From: Cymodocea nodosa
Taxonomy: Eukaryota > Streptophyta > Magnoliopsida > Alismatales > Cymodoceaceae
Direction: 5' to 3'
Assembly: GCA_036874045.1 (NCBI GenBank)
Contig: CM072341.1
Location: forward strand, 8,940,501 to 9,004,500
DNA length: 64,000 bases
Shown here: positions 32,752-43,534 of the stretch, piece after piece
Layout: every line of letters starts with the position of its first letter
Numbering within the stretch: position 1 is the stretch's first letter
Notes under the pieces: generated by a model
What the model was told of the DNA's origin: nothing
The model's input: only the letters and a program-made list of their open reading frames with translations
Database searches by the model: none
Program-made: the position numbers and the translations under genes

Positions 32752-33119
32752 TGTGATGCGTGTCTTCCATCAAGTATATGTATATGTCATTGTATATGGT
32801 TGTATTTCTTTAGTAATTTGTATAGGGGCAAACTTGTCTTTTGGGTATCACCAATCGTTGCCCCTATATAAGGGGTCATCTTCGTCTAAGGGAGGCCAAC
32901 AAGCCAAATCCCTAGATTTTGTTCACCCCCTTCTTTGTACCAGCAACCATACAGCAAGGAATCACGATAGATTGATCACCTGTGGACGTAACCGTGTTGG
33001 GGAACCACATAAATTTGTTGTTCTTCCAAATTCTCCACTCACATTCCTCTCATCCACGTTGATCTCTTCTCCACGCCACCCCTAGATGCTCCTCGTTTGT
33101 TTGATCTTTCTACACAACA
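32752..33119 (+). repeat. 5' LTR of Tork-type element D
   Basis: About 368 bp from TGTGATGCGTG (start uncertain by 2 bp) to ACAACA, just before the PBS. Short, as usual for Tork/Tnt1 elements. TATA box at 32865. Confidence 0.8.
32865..32871 (+). promoter_or_regulatory. TATA box of Tork-type LTR
   Basis: TATATAA within CCCCTATATAAGGGG, a clear core promoter about 250 bp before the LTR end. Confidence 0.65.
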
Positions 33120-33121
33120 AC

Positions 33122-33133
33122 TGGTATCAGAGC
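33122..33133 (+). other. Primer binding site of element D
   Basis: TGGTATCAGAGC, initiator tRNA-Met type, two bases after the LTR. Confidence 0.95.
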
Positions 33134-33684
33134 GAGGTTGGACATCTCTGAGTTTGCATCTGAAGTTTCGCAGAGTTTCATCAAGGTTCAAGCCATTTCC
33201 GCAAGGAATTCCTCCATTGCCGCAATTGTCGTCATCGCCGATGCCAGTCTGCACACTCCGACGCCAACTTGTGCGCCTTCCTTGTCCGTGCTCCGTGGCA
33301 TCTCAAATTTTGAGGACGTGTTGTAAGCTTCTTGAACTTCCTTCCTTTAAAATTTTGTGGTGAGAAGTTTCGTATTTAGAGAGATACATCAAGAGGTGTT
33401 TGGCTAGGGCACAGCAGTTTTCTAGACGAGAGACTCTTTGATTGTCAGATTTTGGGCATCTTGTGATTGTGGTTTTGTGCTTGGTTTGTGCGAGTATTTG
33501 CTACTGTTTTGTGCTAAGTAGTGTGCTTGGCTTGTGGCTGATTGCATTTCATTGAAATCAGTAGTTTCAGTAGTATATTGTTGTTGACATATTGCTTGCT
33601 ATTGTGTACCTTGCCGCAGAATTGTGTTTGTTGAAATCAGACTGTATATCGTGTGTATTGTTGGTTGTTTGTTGATTTGAAAAC
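33134..33684 (+). other. Untranslated leader of element D
   Basis: About 550 bp between PBS and gag ATG. Short frames occur but resemble nothing I recognise. GT-rich towards the end. Confidence 0.6.
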
Positions 33685-34425
33685 ATGAATACTTCGGGGT
33701 TGAAGATAGAAAAGTTTGATGGTAAGAATAGCTTCAGCTTATGGCAAATTAAGATGAAAGCACTTCTAAAACAACAAGGTATTTGGGCTCCTTTAAATAA
33801 GGAAACTACTTTGAACAGAAATTCGCTTGAGTTTGAATTGCAGGAGGAGAAAGCTCACTCCACCATCTTGTTGTGTTTGTCTGATGAAGTTATAATAGAA
33901 GTTGCTGATGAATGTACCTCTTTAGGTCTTTGGCAGAAACTTGAGTCATTGTATATGACTAAGTCTTTAACAAACAAATTGTTGTTAAAGCAAAGACTGT
34001 TCTCTTTAAAGATGATAGAAGGTGTACCTCTCAAGCAGCATTTAGATCAGCTAAATGCTATTCTGATGGAACTCAAGAATATTGGAGTAATCATAGAAGA
34101 TGAAGATGTAACTCTTATCTTGCTTTGTTCACTCCCATTGAGTTATGAAAGCTTTGTCCAGTCTTGTGTAGTTCGAAGAGATTCAATTACACTGGAGGAA
34201 GTGAGGTCCAGCCTTCATTCTAAGGAGCTCAAGCACATGGTGCATGGTAGAAATGAGGCAAGTGGTGTTGGTCTCTCAGCTTAGGAACAAGAGAACAAGG
34301 GAAGAAGCTAGAGACAAGGTGGAGGGAAGAATAGAAGCAGAAGCAAGTCGAAGGGCAAGTACTCTAGGGATACTTGCCATTACTGTAAGGAGAAAGGACA
34401 CTGGAAATCACATTGTTCCAAGCTT
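33685..34425 (+). pseudogene. gag: Tork-type gag
   Basis: ATG 33685, with LKIEKFDGKNSFSLWQIKMK at the start, the usual Tnt1-like capsid. LSDEVIIEV, LWQKLESLYMTKSL and LLLKQRLFSLKM follow. The frame is open for 199 codons to a TAG at 34282. A further TAG near 34309 precedes a basic region and an intact zinc knuckle CHYCKEKGHWKSHC at 34375-34416. The frame then runs on into protease. Only point mutations, no frameshift. Confidence 0.85.
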
Positions 34426-35957
34426 ATGAACAAAGGAAAGGCTGTTATGGCAGAAACTAGTTCTGCGTCAGGTGATGACTTTTCTCTTACAGCTTGTTGT
34501 AGTGTCTATTCTGTTGATCAGTGGATTATGGACTTAGGTGCTTCACATCATATGACTCCTACTAGGGAGTATTTTGACACCTACGAGCAGGTGGAGGGTG
34601 GTCAAGTGACCTTGGCCAATGATGATGTGCGTTCTAGAGTTGGTGTGGGCACTATAAAATTTAAACTACATGATGACATAGTTAGAATTCTAGAGAACGC
34701 TTGGCACGTCCCAAAGCTTGGAAAAAGTCTGATCTCACTGATGGCCCTTGATGCTAAGGGTTATAGATATACAGGTGGTGATGGGAAGATCAGCATATTA
34801 AAAGGCTCATTAGTTGTTATGAAGGGAACCAAATCTAGTCCCTTATACATTCTACAGGGCACTCCAATTGTTGGCGCAGCTACATCAACTATATCTGGAC
34901 AGTAGGATTTTTCTGTCATGTGGCACTCAAGGATGGGTCATTTGGGGCAGAAAGGAATGCAGAAACTGAGTAGTCTGGGCAAGTTTGATGGACACAAGGT
35001 TGCTTGTATTGACATGTGCAAGCATTGTGTTTTTGGCAAACAGAAAAGAGTGTCATTTGCACGTAGTCAGCACAGCTCCAAGGGAGTTCTTGATTATATT
35101 CATGCTGATTGTTGGGGGCCTTCACGTCAGCCTTCTATTGCAGGTTCCAGATATTTTCTTTCTATCATTGACTGTCATTCAAGGATGAACTGGGTTTTCT
35201 TTTTGACACACAAAAGTGAAGCTTTTTCTTGCTTCAAGCATTGTAAGAAGGAGGTAGAAAATCAAACAGATAGAAAGGTAAAATATCTTAGAACTGATAA
35301 TGGTCTTGAGTTTTGTTCTCAAGAATTTGATAACTTTTGTAAAGATGAAGGCATTACACGACATAACATCATTGGGTATACCCCTCAGCAAAATGGAGTG
35401 GCTGAAAGATTGAACAGAACACTCCTAGAAAAGGCACGTTGTATGCTGTCTCATGCAAGTTTGAGCAAGAAGTTTTGGGTAGAGGCCGCTAACACAGCTT
35501 CCTATTTGGTGAACAGGTCCCCTTCTAGTGCCTTAGATGGGAAGATGCCTCTTGAGGTATAGTTGAAAAGATCTGCTAGTTATTCAAAGCTTAGAATTTT
35601 TGGATGTCTAGCTTACTATCATGTGAATAATGGCAAGCTGGAACCACGTGCCAAGAAAGACATATTTGTGGGCTATGGTGTTGGTGTAAAGGGATACAGG
35701 ATATATGATATTGAGTCTCACAAAGTAATATATAGCCGTGATGTTATTTTTGATGAGAATTCTCTTTTGCAGGCAATAGATAGACTAGCAGGTGAAAGAC
35801 CAGAAATTGAGCACACCCTTCCTGAATAGATGGAGATAAATGATGCACAGCAACCGCTTATCACTGATCAAGTTGAAATTAGAGAAACTTCATCTGAAAC
35901 TCAAGAAAATGAAATTGAGGAGGAAGAGGTGGGGCAACCACGACCAAGAACCATTGG
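34426..35957 (+). pseudogene. pol: Tork-type protease and integrase
   Basis: In frame with gag. The protease active site reads DLGASHHMTP (near 34531) where D-[ST]-G is expected, so Ser/Thr has become Leu, a single C-to-T change, and protease is probably dead. The integrase zinc-binding part is WHSRMGHLG and CKHCVFGKQ. The catalytic D,D,E is in HADCWGPS, LRTDNGLEF and PQQNGVAERLNRTL. FVGYGVGVKGYRIYD ends the core. Stops at 34903, 35560 (TAG at a place where Trp is usual) and 35827. The frame enters the Glu-rich linker before RT and is split at 35962 by a solo LTR. Confidence 0.85.
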
Positions 35958-35962
35958 CAAAG
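35958..35962 (+). other. Target-site duplication CAAAG, left copy
   Basis: CAAAG directly before the LTR start TGAAAGG; repeated at 37488-37492. Confidence 0.85.
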
Positions 35963-37487
35963 TGAAAGGACCTCTAGATTTTGATAATGCAAAAATTAAT
36001 GTAAGGTTTTGAATTGTATTTATCAAGATTAGTCTATACAGCAAAAAGATCAGAAGACAGACAAATCGAAGCAGCAAATAGGTTGTAGTAAATCTCAGAA
36101 TATGCTGCTGTAGAAAATCGAACAGTTAAGAATTGTATTTCTCAAGATAAGGAGGATTGAATGATCGGATAGTTAAGGAGTTAACTATCCGGAAGCTTAA
36201 AGGACTTTTCGGAAAGTTACAGGTATAACTATTCGAAAGTTAAGTCATTCAATAAATCACGTGTAGAAATATAGAACGGAAGCTTAAAGGACTTGTCGGA
36301 GAGTTAAATAACTATCTGAGTTTTCTTTTCGGAGAGTTAGATAACTATTCGAGTTTTTCGGTAAGTTACAGGTATAACTTTCCAGAACTTAAGTCATCCT
36401 ATTACGCACGTGTAGAATTCCAAAAAGAAGTTCAAATATGTTTTCGTAGAGTTAGAAAGATAACTATCCAAAATCCTGAAGCGTTTCGGTGAGTTACAGG
36501 GATAACCATCCAAAACTTAAGTCATTGAATTTCCCATGTGCAGAATTCCAGAAAGAAGCTCAAATATATTTTCAGAGAGTTAGAAAGATAACTATCCGAA
36601 ATCCTGAAGCGTTTCGGTGAGTTACAAGGATAACCATTCGAAACTTAAGTCAGCCTTTTATGCACGTGCTGAATTGAAGCAATCGGAAAGTTAACAGAGA
36701 GTTACTATAGCCAACTATCCGACAGTTATATAACTGTTCAGTAAGTTACAGTTATAATCATCTGATTGAATGTCAGCTCGCAGTAAATATTCTGGAATCC
36801 TACCTAGCAGAAAGGTTTAAGTGATCTTTCGGTGAGTTACAAATATTCTTCGGAGAGTTACATAGCTAACTATCCGAAATGTTAGGAAAATCGGTAAGAC
36901 ATCTTGAAATAACTTTTTGAACGATAACTTACCATATTTGGGACTGGAGTCTAATCAAGTACAGTAGAATACATCCATTGGAAGAGAATATGATCGTTAC
37001 ACATGTTAGGTATATATACAAGATAAAGACAACAGATTTAAGTAGCGCTTTGCTCATACATATACTTACACCAAGCTCAACAGAAGAAAAGCTTTTAGAG
37101 ATCAAATCATCTTCAACACTTACAGACTAAATTTCAGAAGCTCATCACGCATTCAACTCTGCTGTTCACAAGATAGTGTTTACTGAAGTACACGGATTAA
37201 AACTTCAGAGAAAGGATTGATTGAAGCTTCGACAAAGAAGCTCAAGTGAATGGTTAGTTGGTTCTTGCTTAAACCTTAAAGTAAGTGATTGTAAGTTTGC
37301 AAGAGTTTAGTGAAGCCCAAGTATCCCTTGGGGGTAGACTAGCGGTTAGTGGTGAACCACCTAAAAATCTTTGTGTAATTTCCTTTATTGTATGCTTGCT
37401 ATCACTTTACATTAATCTACTTCTAAAAGGTTAAGAAACGAATTTTTACCATTCACCCCCCCTCTGGTAAGCCTTAAGGTCCTAACA
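35963..37487 (+). repeat. Solo SIRE-like LTR in Tork pol
   Basis: 1,525 bp from TGAAAGGACC to CCTAACA, flanked by CAAAG. LTR plus one TSD is 1,530 bp, a multiple of three, so the Tork frame is the same on both sides. At 36160-36910 it holds many AGAGTTA/TAACTATCC inverted pairs and CACGTG boxes, and near the end the CACCCCCCCTCTGG stretch like that of element C. TATATATAC at 37011 is a possible TATA box. It carries stop codons in the Tork frame, the first at 36010. Confidence 0.85.
36160..36910 (+). promoter_or_regulatory. U3 array of inverted GAGTTA/TAACTATCC repeats with ACGTG boxes
   Basis: Units of roughly 110-130 bp: TTCGGTGAGTTAC, GATAACTATCC, ACTTAAGTCA, then CACGTG or CATGTG. Very like the array in the gypsy LTR at 9280-9870, although the two elements belong to different superfamilies. 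Confidence 0.6.
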
Positions 37488-37492
37488 CAAAG
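37488..37492 (+). other. Target-site duplication CAAAG, right copy
   Basis: Second copy of the 5-bp duplication at the end of the solo LTR. Confidence 0.85.
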
Positions 37493-38190
37493 ATCATCCT
37501 AGAAGAGACGTTAGACCTCCGATTAGATATGGCTACGATAGTTTAGTTGCTTTTGCCTTACAAGTAGTAGTTGAGGTGGAGGATTCTATTGATCCACCTA
37601 CATATGAAGTTGCAATGAAAGATTCAGAAGCTGGTCTTTGGATGTCTGCTATGGAGGAGGAATTCCAATCTCTCCATAAGAACAAGACTTGGGAACTGGT
37701 GAAACGTCCAAAGAACACAAATATTGTTGGTTGCAAATGGGTCTATAAGAAGAAGATCGGGACTCAAGGCAACGTAGGTGTGCAGCACAAGGCAAGATTA
37801 GTTGCCAAAGGTTATTCACAACGAGAAGGAGTTGACTTCAATGAGGTATTTGCTCCTATTGTACGTCATACATCTATTAGAATTTTGTTATCTATTGCTG
37901 CAGCACATAATTTAGAATTGGAACAGCTAGATGTAAAGACGACCTTCTTGCATGGTGAGTTAGAAGAAGATATTTGGATGGAACAACCAACAGGGTTTGT
38001 GGTGAAAGGTAAATTTGATTGAGTGTGCAAATTAAATAAGTCATTGTATGGACTTAAATAGTCACCACACCAATGGTACAAGAGGTTTGATGCCTTTATA
38101 GTTAAAGTTGATTTTAGATGCAGCAACTATGATTCATGTGTATATGTTAAAACACTTGATAAGAATACACAAGTTTATTTGTTATTGTAT
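37493..38190 (+). pseudogene. pol: Tork-type reverse transcriptase, N-terminal part
   Basis: Copia-type RT (RVT_2). Continues the Tork frame after the solo LTR. PPTYEVAMKD, MEEEFQSLHKNKTWELV, GCKWVYKKKIG, ARLVAKGYSQREGVDFNE, LDVKTTFLHGELEEDIWMEQP and KLNKSLYGLK are the usual motifs in order. Stops: TGA at about 38020 (FD*VCKL, Trp expected) and TAG at 38057 (GLK*SPHQW, Gln expected). At 38190 the SIRE LTR cuts the gene at VYLLLY, just before the expected YVDD active site. The possible TSD half is TGTAT (38186-38190). Confidence 0.85.
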
Positions 38191-38697
38191 TGTAGGATCG
38201 TATGGCTACACAAGAGGGAGGTGAATTGTGTATTTTTAATATTTTCTGAAATATAATTGAAACTTTAAAGCTCAAAAACAAGTCGAGACATTGTTTTCAT
38301 AAAATCATTTTTATTCAAGGTTTCAATTATAATATACAATTCAATTCTCCTCAAAAATTGTAGATGCAATTATAACTCGATACCATGTATCATCTAAACA
38401 ATTTCATAACTACAAACAGAGAAAACTAATTTACGGAATTTAAAACTTTTCTCCCTGTTTGAGATCTTTCTTTTTCTTCTTCAGCAATTCTTTAGTGACG
38501 AATATCTTGTCTTTCTCTACTTCACCAAATTTGCTTTCACTTGATACTTCAAATCTTCAGCGACATAAATTTAACCTTTTCTACTTCACTGAATTTTCTT
38601 CCACTTGAGAGATTTTGCCCGAAGAGGTGTTTTTGATCCCTGAAAAAGATTTTTCTTTTGGTGTGCAGGGATGGTTTGATCAACGAGAATTCTATGC

Positions 38698-38705
38698 CTT
38701 TTATA
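38698..38705 (-). promoter_or_regulatory. TATA box of element E LTR
   Basis: TATAAAAG on the - strand (followed by GCATAG), in the usual place about 500 bp before the LTR end. Confidence 0.55.
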
Positions 38706-39389
38706 CTGTATCTTCATTTCATGCATATCCTTCACGTTTAACCACTACCAGTTTTCCACTTCTCCACGTTTTTTTTTTTTCCTTCATCGAAACACACACG
38801 TTCTAACCCACGTTTATATTTCGAATTTTCTTTAATCATCAGTCCTGGATCTCTGAAAAATTTCCTGCAAAATAAACTTTCTCGTCCAAAAATTTTTCAT
38901 CAGTGTAATAAGAAGTCGTTACTTTAATGTTAACTAAATGAGTAACACAAGTATATATATATAACTTAATGTTTCTAACCTAACGAGTTCTTCATGTGCC
39001 ATTTCACGTGACAAGTACTGTAGCTAACTCAACGAACTAAGTCTGTGGTGTTATGCAAACTCAACGAACCAGCTTAACTTTTCATTTGGAAGGTTAAATG
39101 ATAACTCACTGAAAACAGTTTAAGTTTCGGATAGTTACGGATGTAAGTCACCGAAAAACTCTTTATATTATAAAACTAGTGAGACACGTGTCAAGACCTG
39201 AAAACATGACTTAAGTTACCTTTCGGATAGTTACGATTGTAAGTCTCCGAAAAAAACTTTAACTCATCGATTCAGTAATAAACAAATGTTTTTATAATAA
39301 GAATTTTACCACGTGCAAAAATAACAACTTAAGTTTATAAAGCTAACCTAATGCGTTGCCTTAGTGTTCAATATAGCAACTCAACACGT

Positions 39390-39620
39390 TTAGTTATGTT
39401 AACTTAACGAGTTAAACATGTGCACCTCACGTGATACAATACAACATTCGTAACTTATAATTTCACCACGTTTATAACACTAACTTAACGAGTTCGTCTC
39501 TTCTTTTACTCACTAACTTAACGAGTTATCACGTGACCTATTTTAACCTTTAAGCCTCTAACTTAACGAGTTCTCATGTGACCTCTATACAAACAAAACT
39601 CTAACTTAACGAGTTGTCTA
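39390..39620 (-). promoter_or_regulatory. U3 cassette of AACTTAACGAGTT and CACGTGA repeats
   Basis: Five or so AACTTAACGAGTT units alternate with CACGTGA, CATGTGA or ACGTGC. The string TAACTTAACGAGTT followed by TCACGTGA or CTCACGTGA occurs here and at 5930-5985 in the gypsy LTR of element A, in the same relative orientation. Confidence 0.6.
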
Positions 39621-39892
39621 AACGTGCACTGTTCATGATATAAAAGATATAACTTTAAAACATATCATGCTTTTCAATAAAAACACACGTTAACTTAACG
39701 TTTAGCTAAATGAGAAATTAATGCAACGAAACGACTAGTTATTAACTTTAGATCCAATACAGACAAGTATTTATATCAGTTAGCTTTTTCTGTATTAATT
39801 GATGATTTTAATTTCTTTTTACAAGGAATAGTAATTGAGCAAATATGATTATTTTCATTCAACACACATCATCAAAACAAAAATACTTAACA

Positions 39893-39907
39893 ATCTCCCC
39901 CTTTTTG
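39893..39907 (-). other. Polypurine tract of element E, copy 1
   Basis: AAAAAGGGGGAGAT on the - strand directly before the LTR start TGTTAAG, the classic SIRE/Maximus PPT context (TCATCAAAAAGGGGGAGATTG). Confidence 0.9.
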
Positions 39908-40311
39908 ATGATGACAAAACCATATTAAATCAATTATGACTTAAGCTTATTTCTATTGTTTGTGTAAATTTTACCTCTTAGAACTAAAACTCTTAGATGT
40001 CAATAATTATATAAGTATCAGTTTTCTAATTATCATCTGTCAGATTACAATAACCATTTAAATAGCATCTCCTTTTATAATATATATATGCAATTAAGAT
40101 CATAATCATCTTTTTATATATTTCTCCCCCTTTTTATCATTAATCAAAAAGATAATTACAAAGAATATATATATATATAAAAGAGAATTACAACAACTCA
40201 TTTTGTAAACAAGAATAATAATTGAACACATTTACAGAAAAATGTATTGTTCAATGAATCAAACAAGCAATACAAACATTACATTTTGTATTCAGAAACA
40301 AACAAAAACAG
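39908..40311 (-). other. Spacer between ORF3 and PPT in element E
   Basis: AT-rich, non-coding, with a second CTCCCCCTTTT tract at about 40123 (GGGGGAG on the - strand) and TA-dinucleotide runs near 40085 and 40165. Confidence 0.65.
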
Positions 40312-42543
40312 TTATCGACCCCTCCTAAGTATATCACTTATAGCATTACATATTTTATCTCCTAGATGCCTAATATCATTTCTGATGTCGTTAAACACTG
40401 CATCTAAGTCAAGAGGTAGCTGGGTTTGCTGTTCTGCTTGAACTGAAAAACTTTGTTGTTGTTGTTGTTGAGGTTTATGCATGACCTGGAATTTTTGCAA
40501 ATCTTTGACACTAAATGCTCTCATGCCTTTAGTTTCAGAGGGCCAATCAGATAAAGTCAATTGGCTTGCAAGGATTCTACATACAGCATCACCATAAAAT
40601 AACTTTGAACTCATATGCTGTAGTTGAGACAAAAAAACATCAAACCAGTTTATTTGAATTCTATTCAGCAGGCCATAAGTTGCATATAAACAGCTTCTGC
40701 TGACTTCCAAATTGTGTCCAACTCTCTGAAATAAATTTGCATGTAATATATTTACAATAAACCTTGCCTCTATATTCAGATTTTCCATTAATCTTATTTC
40801 AGAATATACATTTGGCATTTTTGATAAAGACTGAATGTTCCATTCCAGCTGTCTTATCATGTCAAATCTGTTTGTAACAACAACACTTTCATTCTTTAAT
40901 CCTAAAACTTCAAAAATTAACTCAGGAGACAATATAAACTCCTATTTATTTATTTCAGTTTTTAGAAAATTTCCATTCTTGACCAGATTGCTATAAAAAG
41001 CTGCAATAAGATTTGTGTATTGCTTCCATTTCGTTCCTCCTAGCAAGAATTTAATGAGGCCTTGAAACTCAAACAGATCTCTTATTTCCATCAAATTTCT
41101 GAATTTTATTGGACAAGCATGTAGAATCTGACATGTAATCAGATTATTGTATTTCTGCAATGCTTCTTTAGATCTAAAATGAATTGTATTACCTCGAATT
41201 TTTAATATTGTACACAAAGAAGGTGATACCTGAAGCCGTGATTAAGAGTTTAATTCATCTTCAGGAACCTCTTCTTCAAAATGAATGTCATGTTGTTCCT
41301 CTTCCAAAATATTATCTTGAAGCTACTCAGGTAAGCTCGATTCTTCAGCTTCAACAGTGTTAGGAACATTGTCAATATGCTCAACATTCATCTGTTCAGT
41401 CTCTATAGAATGTTCAGAGTTCAATTTTTCCACAAATTCTACAGCTGGTGTATCTGTCTATAATTGTTCATTTTGTTCAACAGATAATTCCATTGATTCA
41501 TGCTGTGAATTCTCAGACTCTGCTTCTATAGATTCTGTAGAAGGCTAATTAACTTTTAGCTATTCTAGAGTCTTAACATTTTCAATATCTGCTACTCTAG
41601 ACAATTTAGCCTGTGAACTAGTTACTGCTTCAACATTGTTAATTATATCTGCAATAACTTGTTCAATGTCAGGTGCCTGATGCTCTGATTTGTCAATTTC
41701 TACATCATCAGGACTTGTACTAATAGAAAAACTTGAGCTCATATTTGACTTATATTTCTTCTCAAGCTTTCTAGCAAGGGAAAATAAAGTCTCATTATCT
41801 TCATCAGTTTCAATGTGTTTGGAACTGATGAGTTTATCAGATGCACAATAAGGTACAATGTCTAGACATACATTGTCCTTTGGAAATAAATTTTCATCTG
41901 ATTTTCCTTTTTCAATAGACTTTATTTCCTTAGACATAATTTTTCTAACTTTCCTTCTTCTATAAGATTTTTGTTTCTCCTTTTCAAGTATTGCTGTTTT
42001 CTTTTCAAATTGCTCCATAAAAGTTTTCTACTTTAATTCTTCTAAGGCACTTTCTATTGCAACGACCTTTCAAAGACTGTCAACTTTTGTTTTGTCTACA
42101 GCAATATCTGATTCTACTTGTTTTGAATATAAAGGAGTAGGGATAGCTGATTCATGCTCTTCCTCAAATGCATGTAGTCTTGTACCGTTTATAGGAGTTT
42201 GAGGAGTTCTATGTGATGAACCTACACCTTTTTCCAAACATTTTGCATACTGTTCCAAAAATGCAATCTCAACACATTTCATTCTGTATTCTCTATCAAA
42301 TTTACTACGAATACCCATGTATGTAATATTTGCATCAGTATGTTGAAGTTCTTGTCTAACTTCATCTATTATACCCTGTGGAAAGAAGTAATCTCTATAA
42401 ATTTCTGCTAACCTTTTGTCCACTCGAAAAATTTTCTTGAACCAAGTACGTGGAACTTCATCATTCTCTTTTTCTTTTCCTTTTGCATCTCTTCTGCTTT
42501 AGCCTTTTCCTCTACCACGACTTTTGTAGAACTTGGAGACCAT
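40312..42543 (-). pseudogene. ORF3 of SIRE-type element E, copy 1
   Basis: One frame of 743 codons, from ATG 42543 (MVSKFYKSRGRGKG) to the stop at 40312, with about nine in-frame stops but no frameshift seen. The first half is Glu/Ser-rich and charged. The conserved domain is EIRDLFEFQGLIKF, LIAAFYSNLV, LSPELIFEVLGLKNES, then LLNRIQINWFDVF and KLFYGDAVC, followed by a Gln run and a helical end. It matches ORF3 of the gypsy elements (15423-17649, also about 740 codons) over the same motifs in the same order. It sits in the position of the env-like gene of SIRE1, but I see no signal peptide or membrane segment. Function unknown; 'putative plant transposon protein'-like. Confidence 0.75.
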
Positions 42544-43060
42544 CGTTGTAGGTTGTAATAGCAACAAGTGGGAAATATTTTCTTGAGAAAGTTTACAAAT
42601 AACCTAAGTGCCCATGTAATAAGTGTTTAAATAGGGTTTTTAGGCGTATAACCCAACGTGAAGAGAAGTCGGGTTTAGAAATTAAATAAATATTGAATAA
42701 AGTTTATTCAATCAAGGTACCCGAAATATTCAAGTATAACTCCTTGAGTTAACTAACCTAACGAGTAAAACGTTGTCTAGAGGCAGTTTTACACGTTACC
42801 TTATCTAACATAACATCTAGTTAGTACACTTAAAACAATTTTCAAATGCTTCCAACTGAAACGTTCCAAAAACAACACACATGCTAAACTTAACATTATC
42901 TTGAGAACATTGTAAACTATTTGAACATTTTGTCCTTTGAATCTAAAATAGTTTATTTGTCTTTTTAAATTATTTCATCAAGATTTTAAGAAAACATTAA
43001 TTCATATTAACTAAGATTTGTATTCTAAATTATATTAATCTGTTTTTGACAATGTTAATC
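42544..43060 (-). other. Spacer upstream of ORF3 in element E
   Basis: Non-coding. It has a weak hairpin repeat near 42740-42775 (CTCCTTGAGTTAACTAACC.. AACGAG). Confidence 0.6.
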
Positions 43061-43534
43061 CTCCCCCTACAAATATACTTCAAATATATTCAATCAAAAT
43101 ACAAAATATACTTGTAGTGACAATAGATGTTAAGTATAACTATACTTTTAAATTTTCTTTTCAGAGACTTCCGTTGTCTTAACATCATCAAAAATGATTT
43201 CCAGAATCAATTCCTATTGTATATGAATCAAAACACAACTTTGAACTCAATGTGATTAATTCAAGGAGAATAAAAGAATTTATCTCAAATAAATGTTTTC
43301 AAAAGTACTAATGTTGATTCAATAAATCAATAGTCATATTGGTAGAAACTATATGCGATTCAAAGATATCTGTAGTTAATGAAACAACTTTTTCTTTTCA
43401 AAATAGTAAATATTGATAATTTTCTTTAAAAGTTAGTTTGAAAAGCTTGAATCATACAAGAGCTTTTTAATGTACCTGTGTAATGAGCTTTCAGTCAACA
43501 ATCCCAGATCTGATTAGGACCTTAGGTTGCCAGA
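43061..43534 (-). other. Spacer module shared with gypsy elements, with PPT-like tract
   Basis: From the integrase breakpoint to the GTAGGGGGAG tract at 43071-43080 this stretch aligns with the pre-PPT spacer of elements A (6590-7020) and B (22140-22700). Shared strings are AAGCTTGAATCATACAAGAG, TGAGCTTTCAGTCAACAATC and GATTTCCAGAAT. Relative orientation is the same in all three. Confidence 0.8.

Larger units (their letters stand above)
32752..38190 (+). mobile_element. Tork/Tnt1-type Ty1/copia element D, 5' part
   Basis: Short LTR, PBS, leader, gag, protease, integrase and the first part of RT, in one frame. Interrupted by a solo LTR at 35963-37487 and cut by a SIRE-type element at 38191. 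The rest of RT, RNase H and the 3' LTR are not in the window. Inserted in gag of element C. Confidence 0.85.
38191..39892 (-). repeat. 3' LTR of element E, copy 1
   Basis: 1,702 bp. On the - strand it starts TGTTAAGTATTTTTG at 39892 after the PPT and ends GATCCTACA at 38191. It holds both cassette types of this window: GGATAGTTA/CACGTGTC repeats (39110-39260) and AACTTAACGAGTT/CACGTGA repeats (39390-39620). TATA box at 38698-38705. Compared with the 5' LTR it has a 32-bp stretch near 39035 between CTCAACGAAC repeats that the 5' LTR has lost. Confidence 0.9.

Noticed and set aside
33138-33326. Frame of 62 codons just after the Tork PBS (MDISEFASEVSQ)
   Set aside because: Precedes the true gag ATG, overlaps another frame and resembles nothing I know; leader sequence.
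40160-40185. TA-rich run as an origin or matrix attachment site
   Set aside because: Short TA microsatellite in AT-rich spacer; nothing beyond base composition supports a function.
40312-42543. ORF3 as an Env-like protein
   Set aside because: Position fits the env-like gene of SIRE1, but no signal peptide, membrane segment or glycoprotein features are visible; left as unknown ORF3.
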